Shown here piece by piece: positions 27,974 through 37,869 of a stretch of DNA of 64,000 nt. The notes under the pieces were generated by a model, which was not told where the DNA came from, made no database searches, and saw only the letters and a program-made list of their open reading frames with translations. The stretch lies in contig NZ_JAKWBL010000002.1 in NCBI RefSeq assembly GCF_022513635.1, positions 1 through 64,000 on the forward strand, written 5' to 3'. Each line of letters begins with the position of its first letter. The first letter of the stretch is position 1. The position numbers and the translations under genes were made by a program. Origin of the DNA: Paraniabella ginsengisoli (GTDB lineage: Bacteria; Bacteroidota; Bacteroidia; Chitinophagales; Chitinophagaceae).

Positions 27974-28222
27974 ATGAAGCAAGGTCTCCATCCAGAAAAC
28001 TACCGTTTTGTAGTTTTTAAAGACATGAGTAATGGCGATGCCTTTTTGGGAAAGTCTACTGCAAACTCTAAAGAAACAGTTAAATGGGAAGATGGTAATG
28101 AATATCCGGTAATTAAACTGGAAATTTCTAGCACTTCTCACCCGTTCTTTACGGGTAAAAATATGCTGGTTGACACAGCCGGACGTATCGACAAATTCAA
28201 AAGAAAATACGCGAAAAAGTAA
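27974..28222 (+). CDS. rpmE2: 50S ribosomal protein L31, type B
   Basis: 82-residue L31 of the type B (C-minus) form, which lacks the zinc Cys residues of the type A form. Family sequence: [79 protein letters not shown]. Because it needs no zinc it can serve under zinc limitation in species that have both forms; in many Bacteroidota it is the only L31. A terminator follows directly. Its 5' leader holds two hairpins. Confidence 0.97.
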   Translation: MKQGLHPENYRFVVFKDMSNGDAFLGKSTANSKETVKWEDGNEYPVIKLEISSTSHPFFTGKNMLVDTAGRIDKFKRKYAKK

Positions 28223-28252
28223 TTTTTCTATTGATAGAAAATTAATATTATT

Positions 28253-28279
28253 AAAACCTCGCTTTTGGCGAGGTTTTTT
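28253..28279 (+). terminator. Rho-independent terminator after rpmE2
   Basis: AAAACCTCGC (28253-28262) pairs with GCGAGGTTTT (28268-28277), followed by T. Confidence 0.9.
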
Positions 28280-28319
28280 CGTTTTGTTTATTTTCATGAA
28301 TTAAATAATCAGATTTATA

Positions 28320-29315
28320 ATGAAGTACTTTAAATATGTTCTGCTGGTTACAGCAGTCCTTTACTCAATCCTTTCTTTTTCTCAGGTAAAAAATCTTGAT
28401 GTTGATCTGACCAACTATAAATATCCTTTTGATGTAAAGTTTATTGTATTGAAAGTTCAGCAACAACAGTTGAAAATGGCTTATATGGATGTGCAATCGG
28501 CAAATCCCAACGGCAAAACAATTGTATTGCTTCATGGAAAAAATTTTAATGGAGCCTATTGGCGGCAAACTGCAAAAGAATTAAGTAATAGCGGTTTTCG
28601 TGTAGTAATTCCGGATCAGATAGGTTTTGGAAAATCATCGAAACCCGAAAGTTTTCAATATACCTTTCAGCAACTTGCAGAAAATACCAAGAAAATTCTG
28701 GATACACTCGGAATACAAAGCGCTACCATATTAGGACATTCAATGGGTGGGATGCTGGCCACGCGTTTTGCACTTATGTATCCTAATATAACAGAAAAGC
28801 TGGTGCTTGAAAATCCAATAGGGCTTGAAGACTGGAAGTTAGTCGTGCCTTATCAGTCGGTAGATGACTGGTATAAACGGGAACTCGGTCAGTCTTATGA
28901 AAAAATAAAAAGTTACCAGCTTAAAAGTTATTACGATGGGAAATGGAAACCTGAATATGACGAATGGGCAAATCTGCTTGCTGGCTGGACTCTAAATAAG
29001 TAATATCCGCTTATCGCCTGGAATGCCGCCCTTACATATGATATGATATTTACACAACCTGTTGTGTACGAGTTTGAAAAAATAAAATGCCCAACCTTGC
29101 TCATTATTGGAACCCGCGACAGGACAGCGCTTGGTAAAGACCTGGCACCAGATGCAGAACAAAAAAAGATGGGACTTTATAATGAATTAGGCAAACAAAC
29201 TGCTAATAAAATTCCTGGTTCGGTTTTGGTACAATTGGATAATGTAGGTCACATGCCGCATATTGAAAGTTTTAGCCGATTTCTAAAACCGTTGCAGGCT
29301 TTTCTAAATAAGTAA
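28320..29315 (+). CDS. Alpha/beta hydrolase (in-frame stop)
   Basis: Exported hydrolase of 331 residues when read through one TAA. Signal peptide MKYFKYVLLVTAVLYSILSFS; oxyanion-type loop VLLHGKNFNG; nucleophile Ser141 in GHSMGGMLA; then, beyond the stop, LLIIGTRDRTALGK (catalytic Asp) and LDNVGHMPHIE (catalytic His). The TAA at 29001-29003 lies in the middle of an otherwise continuous frame (TLNK-stop-YPLIAWNAALTYDM); a CAA-to-TAA change would explain it, the same change seen in atpG. Substrate unknown; the family includes esterases and epoxide or haloalkane hydrolases. The GlcG/HbpS gene follows 30 bases on. Confidence 0.85.
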
Positions 29316-29345
29316 TCACTTAAATAATCAATAAAATTAAACTTT

Positions 29346-29744
29346 ATGAACATTACACTGGAGCAGGCCGAAAAGGCAATTGCAGCATCGAAAGCTAAAG
29401 CCACAGAAATTGATACAAAAATGAATATTTGTGTGGTAGATGCAGGCGCAAACCTGGTAGCTTTTGCACGTATGGATGGTGCCTGGTTAGGGTCTGTAGA
29501 CATCTCATTTAAAAAGGCTAAAACAGCCCGGTATTTTGATATGCCAACTGGCGAAATCGGAAAACTGTCGCAGCCCGGCGAAGCATTATATAATATTGAG
29601 CACTCGAATGGCGGGTTGATTAGTTTCCCTGGTGGATTACCTATAAAAAACAAAGAGGGCGATATCATTGGAGCAATTGGAGTAAGTGGCAGTACTGTTG
29701 AAAATGATCATACAGTAGCTAACGCTGGTATTGAGGCGTTGTGA
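29346..29744 (+). CDS. GlcG/HbpS family heme-binding-type protein
   Basis: 132-residue protein of the GlcG/HbpS (PF03928) family: [80 protein letters not shown] and [20 protein letters not shown]. Members form octamers; some sense or hold haem (HbpS), others sit in glycolate operons (GlcG) with unknown role. No export signal is seen. It is probably co-transcribed with the alpha/beta hydrolase, 30 bases upstream. A shared terminator separates it from the convergent TonB receptor. Confidence 0.9.
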   Translation: MNITLEQAEKAIAASKAKATEIDTKMNICVVDAGANLVAFARMDGAWLGSVDISFKKAKTARYFDMPTGEIGKLSQPGEALYNIEHSNGGLISFPGGLPIKNKEGDIIGAIGVSGSTVENDHTVANAGIEAL

Positions 29745-29762
29745 AAATGAAAAAATTGTAAT

Positions 29763-29791
29763 AAAAAAACCGGCGCGAGGCCGGTTTTTTT
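29763..29791. terminator. Bidirectional terminator between GlcG/HbpS and TonB receptor genes
   Basis: ACCGGC (29769-29774) pairs with GCCGGT (29780-29785), flanked by an A-run before and a T-run after, so both converging genes can use it. Confidence 0.85.
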
Positions 29792-29812
29792 ATTTTGAGA
29801 AAAAGATAATTA

Positions 29813-32800
29813 TTAGAAAATATAACGAATACCTAATTGCATATTCCATGTACTTGCGAAATCGTAATATTTGCTATAAACAGGCTTGGCAGTTGACGGA
29901 TTATAGGTGTATTTGCCGCTGCTTACGCCCAAAATACCTTGGTCAGCAAAGCTGCCATAATTATAAGTATATCTATTGCCCCAACCGTTATTGAACATAT
30001 TTAGTAAGTTTTTAATATCCACACTAATTTGCAAAGTGTGCTTTTTGTTTCCGATAGTTGGAGCGATATCCTGGAGCAGCCTGAAATCTAATTGATTTAC
30101 CCAAGGAAGAAGAGCGTCATATCTATCAACATACTCGCCTTTACGATTTTTTAATTGTTTATCGTTTTCAATAAAAGACCAAAATGCGTCGGCCTGCTCT
30201 ATGGGAGTGTAAGTTGCAGTAACTGCACCAGCGGCATTTCTAAGTGTTAAAGTAGTGAATTGTTGCTCTAAGCCGTCCCTGCTTTCTGGAACAAAGAATA
30301 AATCATTTGTTGCCCCATCACTATTCACATCGCCGCCATACCTATAGAGATATCTTTCTTGTGATGCTCCTGAATAAAATAGACTAACAGTAGTAGCTAA
30401 ATTTTTATTAGCATATTCTACCCTGTATGAAGCATAAGCGTTAACTCTATGAGGAACATTGTAAGCAGAAAAACCAATTTCAGGATCATTTGGATTGCTT
30501 ATGATGGGATTTTGCGTCCACGAACTTTGTGACCTGTCTCCATTATTGGGAGAAATATCTTTTGCATTTGCATAAGTGTAGGCAACTGATGCTTGCCAAT
30601 TTTTAGAGAATCTTTTAGCTAATTGGCCGGTTAAAGCGAAGGAGGATCCTTTTGAAGTGTTATCCATAACAAAGACTTGTCCGACTTTTGAAGAATATGA
30701 GCTATTGTATGTATTTCTGTCATCATCGCCAAAGCCTGTGCGTGGCCCCTTAACATCTCCCAAGTTTGCATTGTAATGATATACACCATTAATTGTTTTA
30801 GAGAAAAGGCCTTCAATTGTTGCAATGAAACCATTTCCAAGGTTTTTGTCAACTGCAAGGTTACTTCTCCAGATTTGAGGGATTTTAAAATCAGGAGCAG
30901 TAACGCTATAATAAGATCCGGGAATAATACCTACTGACGGAGGTAAGGTTGCAGGAGCATGTGCTGTTCTATCAGGATTGAATAAATAATCATTCATATT
31001 CGCATTTGGGGCAGTGTAAGTCGCTTGCGTATTAAGGACTCCATTGTCTGAAGATTGGTTTACAAGCCATACAAAAGGAATTCTTCCTGTGAAAATGCCC
31101 GTACCTCCTCTCACGATCCAACTTCTGTCTTCTCCGGCAGTATAAGTAAAGCCAACTCTTGGAGAAACTAATAATCTTGCTTTAGGCCAAACTCCCACAT
31201 CTGCGCGAAATTCATTGCCTGATGGATCATGTAGCGGAATAGCATATAAAGAATCATTTGATACTTTATCGCCAGGATAAAATGGTAAATCAAATCTTGC
31301 TCCATAAGTAAGCTTTAGGCGATCGTTAACCGTGAACACATCTTGAAGATAAAAGCCGAGCTGAGCAAAATTTGCTGAAGCAGCTTGAACATCTGTCCTG
31401 TCTTCATTGCTATATGTAATGGCAAAAACTGAAGGTGCATTATTGTCTAGAAAATCTTGTAAGGATGCATAGCGATAATAACTTTGCCCACCAAAGTTTG
31501 CAAACGAGTTTTCGAAGGTCATATAATCGAAGCTAGCACCAGCTAAAAAGCTATGTTTGCCTAAGTTCCATGTTAAATTATCTGCAATGTTTACAGTGTT
31601 ATTCTTAACATAGTTTTGATAAGAATATAACTCTGAGCCAAAACTCAGAAGCACGTTGTTTGCATCGCGCATAATGTCAACAAATGGAAACTGCTGACCT
31701 GGAGTAGCGCGAAAATCGTGCACTTTAGTATAAGATGCTAAAAATTGGTTAGAGACACTACTGCTGAATTTGCTATTTAATTCTCCTACTATTGAATAAA
31801 CATTATTGTTTTGTTTATAGTTTGAATTAGAAAAGCCTAAACCTCCTGATGACCCACCTCTACGGCCATTGCTAATTCTAGGATTAGGGCCGCTGCTTGC
31901 ATTAATTAAAACATCATCCGAAGTTTCAGATTGATTGTATCTGATCGAAAAGCGGTTGTCCTCGTTTATATTCCAGTCGATGCGGGCTAAAAATTTTGTA
32001 TTTCTTGTGCTGAAATCGTATCCCGAGTAAGACCCAGGGTCATAACCATATTCTGATTTTAAATAGTCACTTAGCCTTATCATATCTGATTCCAAAACGT
32101 TTGGTACTGCATTGGGATTTGGGTCACCCGTAGTTTTTGAGGGAACCCATGATTGTCCTGGGCTTGTACGTCTGTCAATTTCACCATTTAAGAAGAAGAA
32201 TAGTTTGTTTTTGATAATAGGGCCACCAATACTTGCTCCAAAAATATTAGAAGACGACTTGAGTGCGTCAGCTAGGTCTGTTCCATCGACCTTCTTCCCG
32301 TTAAAGCTTTGGTTCCTATAGTAATCATAAACTGTAGCAAAAATCTCATTTGTGCCCCGACGTGTAACGGCATTTATGCCGGCCCCAGTAAAGCCGGCCT
32401 GGCGTACATCGTAAGGTGCTAAATTTACTTGAATTTGATCGATCGCGTCAATAGAAATAGGCTGCGATGCGCCACCGGGTAGCGGATTTGTTCCCAAACC
32501 AAAATTGTTATTAAATACTGAACCATCCACCGTTATATTATTAAAGCGGTTACTCATTCCAAGGAAACTGCCACCGTTTGCCTGAGGTGTCAACTTAGTT
32601 GCGTCCAATAAACTTCTGTTGATATTGGGTAGATTAACTATTTCTGTACGAGAAATATTAGTTGCGGCACCAATCCGCTGATTTCTGCCTGTAGCAGAAA
32701 CAACCACTTCAGATAATTCTTGGGAAGCATTGGACAAGTTTACGTCAGCCTGATATACTTCGCCCAAGGGTATATTAATGTCTGTTAATTTATAGCTTTC

Positions 32801-33058
32801 ATATCCTACATTAGTTACTTCAAGTGTGTAGGGGCCTCCAGGGTTAAGATTTTGGATATTGAAACTTCCTCCAGATTTGGTAATTGCACTATAAACCGTT
32901 CCTGTAGGAGTATGGGTCAATATTACAGTTGCTCCTAATAAGACTTCATTATTGAGCCCTTTTACAGTCCCGGATGCACTACTGGTAGTTACCTGTGCAT
33001 TAACTATTGCCGTCGAAAAAATTGTTAGAGCAATAAAAAAGAGTAGTTTCTTTAGCAT
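29813..33058 (-). CDS. TonB-dependent receptor, Oar-like, with CarboxypepD_reg-like domain
   Basis: 1081-residue outer-membrane protein. After a signal peptide ending IVNAQ there is a CarboxypepD_reg-like domain (about residues 25-115: ASGTVKGLNNEVLLGATVIL, YTLEVTNVGYESYKL), then the plug (SEVVVSATGRNQRIGAATNI, SIDAIDQIQVNLAPYDVRQAG, GAGINAVTRRGTNEIFATVY) and a long barrel with many alternating strands, ending in aromatic FASTWNMQLGIRYIF, the usual outer-membrane signature. No SusD-like partner lies beside it, so this is not a Sus-type pair. Oar-like receptors of this size are linked to protein or peptide uptake and secretion; the ligand is unknown. Intact despite its length. Confidence 0.95.
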   Translation of the reverse strand: MLKKLLFFIALTIFSTAIVNAQVTTSSASGTVKGLNNEVLLGATVILTHTPTGTVYSAITKSGGSFNIQNLNPGGPYTLEVTNVGYESYKLTDINIPLGEVYQADVNLSNASQELSEVVVSATGRNQRIGAATNISRTEIVNLPNINRSLLDATKLTPQANGGSFLGMSNRFNNITVDGSVFNNNFGLGTNPLPGGASQPISIDAIDQIQVNLAPYDVRQAGFTGAGINAVTRRGTNEIFATVYDYYRNQSFNGKKVDGTDLADALKSSSNIFGASIGGPIIKNKLFFFLNGEIDRRTSPGQSWVPSKTTGDPNPNAVPNVLESDMIRLSDYLKSEYGYDPGSYSGYDFSTRNTKFLARIDWNINEDNRFSIRYNQSETSDDVLINASSGPNPRISNGRRGGSSGGLGFSNSNYKQNNNVYSIVGELNSKFSSSVSNQFLASYTKVHDFRATPGQQFPFVDIMRDANNVLLSFGSELYSYQNYVKNNTVNIADNLTWNLGKHSFLAGASFDYMTFENSFANFGGQSYYRYASLQDFLDNNAPSVFAITYSNEDRTDVQAASANFAQLGFYLQDVFTVNDRLKLTYGARFDLPFYPGDKVSNDSLYAIPLHDPSGNEFRADVGVWPKARLLVSPRVGFTYTAGEDRSWIVRGGTGIFTGRIPFVWLVNQSSDNGVLNTQATYTAPNANMNDYLFNPDRTAHAPATLPPSVGIIPGSYYSVTAPDFKIPQIWRSNLAVDKNLGNGFIATIEGLFSKTINGVYHYNANLGDVKGPRTGFGDDDRNTYNSSYSSKVGQVFVMDNTSKGSSFALTGQLAKRFSKNWQASVAYTYANAKDISPNNGDRSQSSWTQNPIISNPNDPEIGFSAYNVPHRVNAYASYRVEYANKNLATTVSLFYSGASQERYLYRYGGDVNSDGATNDLFFVPESRDGLEQQFTTLTLRNAAGAVTATYTPIEQADAFWSFIENDKQLKNRKGEYVDRYDALLPWVNQLDFRLLQDIAPTIGNKKHTLQISVDIKNLLNMFNNGWGNRYTYNYGSFADQGILGVSSGKYTYNPSTAKPVYSKYYDFASTWNMQLGIRYIF

Positions 33059-33243
33059 AGAAAAGAGTATTTAAGCAGCAAAGAAAAGCAATAAACTTTA
33101 ACATTTGAACCATTAATGTTAACAAATTGTAACCTTGTTTTAACATATATAATTATTGATTAACATCAAGTTTTGTAAGAATATGAGATAGTTTATGCTA
33201 TGCATTAACAATTTTTTAATCTTGAGGTACAGGTTTTGCATAA

Positions 33244-33279
33244 ATTTAAAAAACCTGTCAAAATAGATTGACAGGTTTT
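33244..33279 (-). terminator. Rho-independent terminator after the M42 peptidase gene
   Basis: AAAACCTGTCAA (33250-33261) pairs with TTGACAGGTTTT (33268-33279), followed on the minus strand by TTTAAATTTA. It lies 28 bases beyond the reconstructed peptidase stop. Confidence 0.85.
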
Positions 33280-33306
33280 AAATTGCACCTACTAAGAATA
33301 TTCTCT

Positions 33307-34427
33307 TTATAAATAACTCAAATTGGTTTTTGAGGTCAACGAAAGAAGTGTTTCATACATCAGGTTAATTGTACTTTCAATATCATCTTTATGAATCATC
33401 TCTACCGTTGTATGCATATAGCGCAATGGCATAGAGATCAGCACAGACGGACAACCATCATTAGCGTATGCAAACGAATCGGTATCGGTACCAGTGCTGC
33501 GCTAAGCGCCCTCCATTGCACAGGTATCTTTTTATCCTCCGCTACTTTCTCCACAAAAGCCAGTAGCTTATTGTGAATGGCCGGCCCATAAGCTAAGGAA
33601 GGTCCTTTGCTGCAAGCCACATCTCCTTCTATTCTTTTATTGATCATGAAGTGGCTGGTATCATGCGTTACGTCAGTAATTATGGCTACATCGGGTTTTA
33701 TACGGCGAGCGATCATTTCCGCGCCTCTGAGCCCTATTTCTTCCTGCACTGCATTTACAATATAAAGGCTGTAAGGAAGTTTCTTTTTGTTTTCTTTAAG
33801 CAAGCGAGCAACTTCAGCGATCATGAAACCTCCTATGCGGTTGTCAAAAGCGCGTCCCACATAAAAATCATTTGCCAGTTCATCAAACCCATCCTGATAG
33901 GTAACTACGGCACCTATATGTATACCAAGCTCTTCTACTTCTTTCTTACTTCTTACACCACAGTCAATACACAGGTTTTCTACCTTAGGTTGATTTTCAT
34001 TTTCTTTGCCAATACGGGTGTGAATAGCTGGCCACCCAAATACACCTTTTACAATACCTTTTTTACCATGCACATTTACACGAAGGCCAGGCGCTATCTG
34101 ATGATCAACACCTCCATTTCTTTTTAAAAAGATAAGGCCGTTATCAGTAATATAATTTACAAACCAGCTTATTTCGTCAGCATGGGCCTCTATAACTACT
34201 TTAAAAGGTTGTCCAGGATTAATGATTCCCACCGCCGTTCCATAAGGATCAACAAATTGTTCGTCGATATAGGGCTTCAAATATTCCAGCCATAATTTTT
34301 GCCCCCAGGTCTCAAAACCTACCGGAGAAGCATTATTAATATAATCTTTAAGAAAATTAAGGGAGTTAGAAGTCAGTATTGACGCTGCTTTTATTTCTTT
34401 CTTTTTCGTAGTTTTTGCTTTTGCCAT
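33307..34427 (-). CDS. M42 family aminopeptidase/endoglucanase-type protein (one frameshift)
   Basis: Dinuclear zinc aminopeptidase of the M42 (FrvX/CelM) group. Ligand motifs: VVIEAHADEISWF (His and Asp of the site), CIDCGVRSKKEVEELGI, YVGRAFDNRIGGFMIAEVA (bridging Asp), IVNAVQEEIGLRGA (Glu pair), AIITDVTHDTS. A lost C near 33500 breaks the frame; the corrected reading gives RALSRSTGTDTDSFAYANDG, then CPSVLISMPLRYMHTTVEMI with the last ligand His, and ends LTSKTNLSYL. Restored length is 373 residues, with a short Lys-rich N-terminal extension (MAKAKTTKKKEIKAA). Cytoplasmic, probably trimming peptides. Confidence 0.92.
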
Positions 34428-34459
34428 ATATTTTGTATTGGGTTCAAACGTACATAAAA

Positions 34460-34550
34460 TAAGCTAATTAGCCAATGCGATAATTAGCCAATGTGCCAAT
34501 TAGCTAATGGTTTAACGTTTCAGGGTTAACGGGTGTACATCCCTGAAACC
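34460..34550 (+). repeat. Family C short repeats and a hairpin
   Basis: AATTAGCCAATG occurs twice in tandem, followed by CCAATTAGCTAATGG; the same words occur near 17949 and 46196. A hairpin GTTTCAGGG/CCCTGAAAC (about 34519-34550) follows. No coding potential. Confidence 0.6.
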
Positions 34551-34631
34551 TGAAACCCGAAACTGTTAAAACTTTCTGTTGCCACGCATCTTTTTGTATA
34601 ATTGATTCGTCCAAAACTAAAAGGAATTAAA

Positions 34632-35429
34632 ATGAAGCGATTTTTGCTCATAGCAATTTTAGCTGCGCCATTATTTTTTATTTATAACACTGCTGATGCG
34701 CAGCGCGGCAGGTATTATCGGTCCTATCCAATGTATCGTTCCCGACCCATGGTATCAGTGGGTATTGGCACCGGTTTTTATGGCCCACGAATTTGGAGTT
34801 CGGTTTGGGGGCCTCGGGTTGGTGTTAACGTTGGAATTGTGGTGCCGCCTCCCGGCTCACGTGTAAGAGGTTTACCGCCTGGCGCAACTAAAACTGAAAT
34901 TAATGGTATTACTTACTATCAGCACAACAATGTATATTTCCGTGAAAGGCAGGAGGGAGGTTTTGAAACGGTAGAAGCTCCAATTGGCGCAAAATTGAGC
35001 AGGCTTCCGGTTGGTGCTAAACTCAAAAAGATCGATGGTAAATATTATTATGAAAAGGATGGAACAATTTATTATAAATGGGACGAGGATGGAAGGTCGA
35101 GTTACGAAATTGTAGGTAAAGATGGATATTTAAACAGCGATAATGACATCTATGAAAAAGATTATGAGGAACCAATAGAGGCTGATCAACCTTACAACGA
35201 AGAAAAGGAAACGTTACCTATTAATGATGATAGCGTTAGTGAAAATGATGAGCATACTGAAGTGTACACTGTAAGGCCACAAGTGGGCGATCAATTTGAT
35301 CGATTACCCAGAGACAGCAAAGAGGTTAATGTAAATGGTAAAAAGCAATATGTTTCGAAGAACGATATTTATTATAAGGAAGTGACAGTAGATGGCAAAA
35401 CTTTTTATGAAGTTGTAAAAGTGAAATAA
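34632..35429 (+). CDS. DUF6515-like secreted protein with three repeated modules
   Basis: Exported protein of 265 residues. The ATG at 34632 (MKRFLLIAILAAPLFFIYN, preceded by AAAGGAATT) is preferred to the upstream 34602 start because it gives a clean signal peptide ending ADAQ. An Arg/Tyr/Gly-rich segment follows (RGRYYRSYPMYRSRP), then three copies of a module of the form LPxGAxxxxxxGxxYYxxxxxYYxxxxxDGxxxYEVV at about residues 85-125, 130-170 and 215-265, with an acidic linker between the second and third. This layout matches DUF6515 proteins, which are of unknown function. Its own terminator follows. Confidence 0.7.
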   Translation: MKRFLLIAILAAPLFFIYNTADAQRGRYYRSYPMYRSRPMVSVGIGTGFYGPRIWSSVWGPRVGVNVGIVVPPPGSRVRGLPPGATKTEINGITYYQHNNVYFRERQEGGFETVEAPIGAKLSRLPVGAKLKKIDGKYYYEKDGTIYYKWDEDGRSSYEIVGKDGYLNSDNDIYEKDYEEPIEADQPYNEEKETLPINDDSVSENDEHTEVYTVRPQVGDQFDRLPRDSKEVNVNGKKQYVSKNDIYYKEVTVDGKTFYEVVKVK

Positions 35430-35466
35430 TTAAAATTTTGTTGATTGTTTTTTGTTTTAAACTTAG

Positions 35467-35494
35467 AAACCGCTCGTCAGAGCGGTTTTTTTTA
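35467..35494 (+). terminator. Rho-independent terminator after the DUF6515-like gene
   Basis: AAACCGCTC (35467-35475) pairs with GAGCGGTTT (35480-35488), loop GTCA, followed by a T-run. Confidence 0.9.
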
Positions 35495-35514
35495 GAATCT
35501 ATTTTTTAAATGTT

Positions 35515-37020
35515 TTATTGAAATGACATCAATATAGAGCTTTCTTTACTTTCAAGTGTAGAAGTTCCCATTAAAAATTCATCTACTTTTCTGGCACACT
35601 CGCGCCCTTCGCTAATGGCCCAAACTACTAAGCTTTGGCCGCGGCGCATATCGCCGGCTGCAAATACTTTAGCTACATTGGTTGCGTATTTACCTTCTTC
35701 TGCTTTTACGTTACCACGGTTATCGAACTCAATACCTAATTGCTCCAATAAGCCAGCTTGCTGTGGATGAACAAAGCCCATTGCCAGCAAAGCCAGTTCG
35801 CATTTTATTTCTCTTTCACTTCCGGCCACTTCTGTAAACTTAGCTTGTTGTCCTGGTGCTGGGGTTGTCCACTCAAGATCAACAACTTTCAGTGCCGCCA
35901 GATTTCCATTACCATCACTAATGAATTCTTTAGTTGCAATGCTCCAGTGTCTTTGTGCACCTTCTTCATGGCTGGTGGTCGTTTTCAACAGCATGGGGTA
36001 AGTAGGCCAAGGCATACCTTCGGTTCTTTCTTTCGGTGGCGTTGGCAATAATTCAAACTGCGTTACGGATGCAGCTTTGTGCCTGTTGCTGGTACCAACA
36101 CAGTCACTACCTGTATCACCGCCACCAATCACTACAACGTTTTTACCGGTTGCTAACAATTCTTCAGATAAAATATTGCTCTCAATATCTTTATCAGCAA
36201 GAAAATCTTTGCCAGCTACGCGTTTGTTATTTTGCTTCAGAAAGTCCATTGCAAAATGAACTCCATTCAATTCGCGTCCTGGAACTGGAAGATCTCGCGG
36301 AATGGTGCTGCCGCCACTTAACACAATGGCATCAAATTGACGCATCAAATCATCAATCTTTACATTTTTACCAACATTCGCATGGCATTTGAAGGTAACG
36401 CCTTCTTCTTGCATGTGTGCAACACGTCTGTCAATAACCCACTTTTCCAATTTGAAATCAGGAATGCCGTAACGTAGTAAACCACCAGGTTGTTCGTCGC
36501 GTTCGAAAACAGTTACAAGGTGACCGGCATAATTTAACTGAGCTGCGGCGGCAAGTCCAGCGGGACCACTACCAATAACAGCCACTTTTTTCCCGGTTCT
36601 TATATTGGGCGTTTTTTTTGCTACAAAACCTTTTTCAAAGGCTATTTCAATAATATGTTTTTCGATTTCTTCTATAGCTACAGGGGGTTGATTGATGCCT
36701 AAAACACAACTTGTTTCGCAAGGTGCAGGACAAATGCGACCTGTAAACTCAGGAAAGTTGTTAGTAGATGCTAATATTTCGTAAGCTTCGCGATATTCTT
36801 TTCTATACACGGCATCATTGAACTCTGGAATTACGTTTCCTAAAGGACATCCGCTATGACAAAAAGGTATACCGCAATCCATACAACGTGCGGCCTGGTG
36901 ATTTAATTTTTCCTCAGGAAATAGCTCCGCAAATTCACGATAATCCTGAAGTCTTTCTTCCACCGGTTTTTTAGATGGAAGTTCTCTGGTAAATTCTAAA
37001 AATCCTGTTGGTTTACCCAT
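35515..37020 (-). CDS. gltD: Glutamate synthase small subunit
   Basis: Beta subunit of NADPH-dependent glutamate synthase; it passes electrons from NADPH through FAD and Fe-S clusters to the large subunit. The N-terminal Cys clusters are [20 protein letters not shown] and [18 protein letters not shown] site: [25 protein letters not shown] site: [17 protein letters not shown]-terminal FAD segment: [26 protein letters not shown]. 501 residues, intact. The partner gltB lies upstream on the same strand, but a Uma2 gene and a dispersed repeat stand between them. Confidence 0.96.
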   Translation of the reverse strand: MGKPTGFLEFTRELPSKKPVEERLQDYREFAELFPEEKLNHQAARCMDCGIPFCHSGCPLGNVIPEFNDAVYRKEYREAYEILASTNNFPEFTGRICPAPCETSCVLGINQPPVAIEEIEKHIIEIAFEKGFVAKKTPNIRTGKKVAVIGSGPAGLAAAAQLNYAGHLVTVFERDEQPGGLLRYGIPDFKLEKWVIDRRVAHMQEEGVTFKCHANVGKNVKIDDLMRQFDAIVLSGGSTIPRDLPVPGRELNGVHFAMDFLKQNNKRVAGKDFLADKDIESNILSEELLATGKNVVVIGGGDTGSDCVGTSNRHKAASVTQFELLPTPPKERTEGMPWPTYPMLLKTTTSHEEGAQRHWSIATKEFISDGNGNLAALKVVDLEWTTPAPGQQAKFTEVAGSEREIKCELALLAMGFVHPQQAGLLEQLGIEFDNRGNVKAEEGKYATNVAKVFAAGDMRRGQSLVVWAISEGRECARKVDEFLMGTSTLESKESSILMSFQ

Positions 37021-37029
37021 TTCAATATT

Positions 37030-37133
37030 GGATTTGAAATTTTAGATTTGAGATTTTATTGATGCCAATTGTACATCTGTACAAGAGTGCGACGCAAGAT
37101 CGATGCTATATATTCTACAGCTGGGATCATAAT
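37030..37133 (+). repeat. Low-complexity ATTTTAGATTTGAG run and a family A repeat
   Basis: A short TTGAAATTTTAGATTTGAG-type run precedes a family A copy at 37072-37133, which begins with the hairpin TTGTACATCTGTACAA and has the core GAGTGCGACGCAAGATCGAT. It sits between the Uma2 gene and gltD. Confidence 0.75.
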
Positions 37134-37169
37134 TGCTAATCTCAAATTATCAGTGATAAAAATTATTTT

Positions 37170-37763
37170 TTAAAAAATGTTATTTACAGCAAAGTGTAAT
37201 TGTGGAAATACATTGCTCTGAACCATACTTTCTTCCGAAAATGGTTTTAACCCGATATATTTTCCATTTTCCAGTACATACATAAAAATAGCGCGATCGG
37301 TAACATCTACCATCCAATATTCCAAAACGCCGTTTTCCTGATACAGATCGAACTTTATATTCATTTCCTTCCTGGTATTTCCTGGCGAAAGAATTTCGAT
37401 AATAAGATCGGGAGCGCCAACGCAACCCCTGGTATCTATCTTGTTTTCATCACAGATCACACACAAATCGGGTTGTACTACGGTATGAATTTGCTCATCC
37501 TCTTTACTCTGTTTGTAGTTTACCAAACGAACGTCAAAAGGGGCTACAAATAACTGACAATCGGACTGATGAAAAACCTTATCTAAGTTTCTGGTAAGAG
37601 CCAGAGATACTTTTTGATGAGATACATTCGGTGCAGGACTCATTTTAAAGATTTTACCTTTAAAGAGTTCCACTCGCTCTTTAAAACGCCATAGCAGATA
37701 ATCCGCGTAAGTGTACGTTCCGTTTAAATTGAGTTCGTTAATATCTGTAACTATTTTGGACAT
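37170..37763 (-). CDS. Uma2 family (PD-(D/E)XK-type) protein
   Basis: 197-residue protein of the Uma2 (DUF820) family, predicted restriction-like endonucleases of unknown biology, very numerous in Cyanobacteria and present in Bacteroidota. Family features: YTYADYLLWRFKERVELFKG with the leading Glu, GKIFKMSPAPNVSHQKVSLA, VQPDLCVICDENKI (catalytic-type PD), GAPDLIIEILSPGNTRKEMN (D then E-I-L), KFDLYQENGVLEYWMVD. It interrupts gltB and gltD and is followed by a family A repeat. It may be co-transcribed with gltB through a 106-base gap that holds a strong hairpin. Confidence 0.88.
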   Translation of the reverse strand: MSKIVTDINELNLNGTYTYADYLLWRFKERVELFKGKIFKMSPAPNVSHQKVSLALTRNLDKVFHQSDCQLFVAPFDVRLVNYKQSKEDEQIHTVVQPDLCVICDENKIDTRGCVGAPDLIIEILSPGNTRKEMNIKFDLYQENGVLEYWMVDVTDRAIFMYVLENGKYIGLKPFSEESMVQSNVFPQLHFAVNNIF

Positions 37764-37817
37764 ATTTTCGAAATAGAATATAATCCCGCAAAATTATGTA
37801 ACGCTTTTTATATTGAA

Positions 37818-37863
37818 TTCAGGTTAATAGTTCATAGCATTTATCATGAGCTATTAACCTGAA
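37818..37863 (-). terminator. Strong hairpin beyond the gltB stop
   Basis: TTCAGGTTAATAG (37818-37830) pairs perfectly with CTATTAACCTGAA (37851-37863). It starts seven bases beyond the gltB stop on the minus strand. The tail is AATTCAATATAAAA rather than a clean U-run, so it may be a terminator or a 3'-end stabiliser that leaves gltB separate from uma2 and gltD. Confidence 0.55.
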
Positions 37864-37869
37864 ATTCGT

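Noticed and set aside
37170..37763. Uma2 gene as part of a restriction-modification system
   Set aside because: No methyltransferase of R-M type or specificity subunit is near; neighbours are gltB and gltD.
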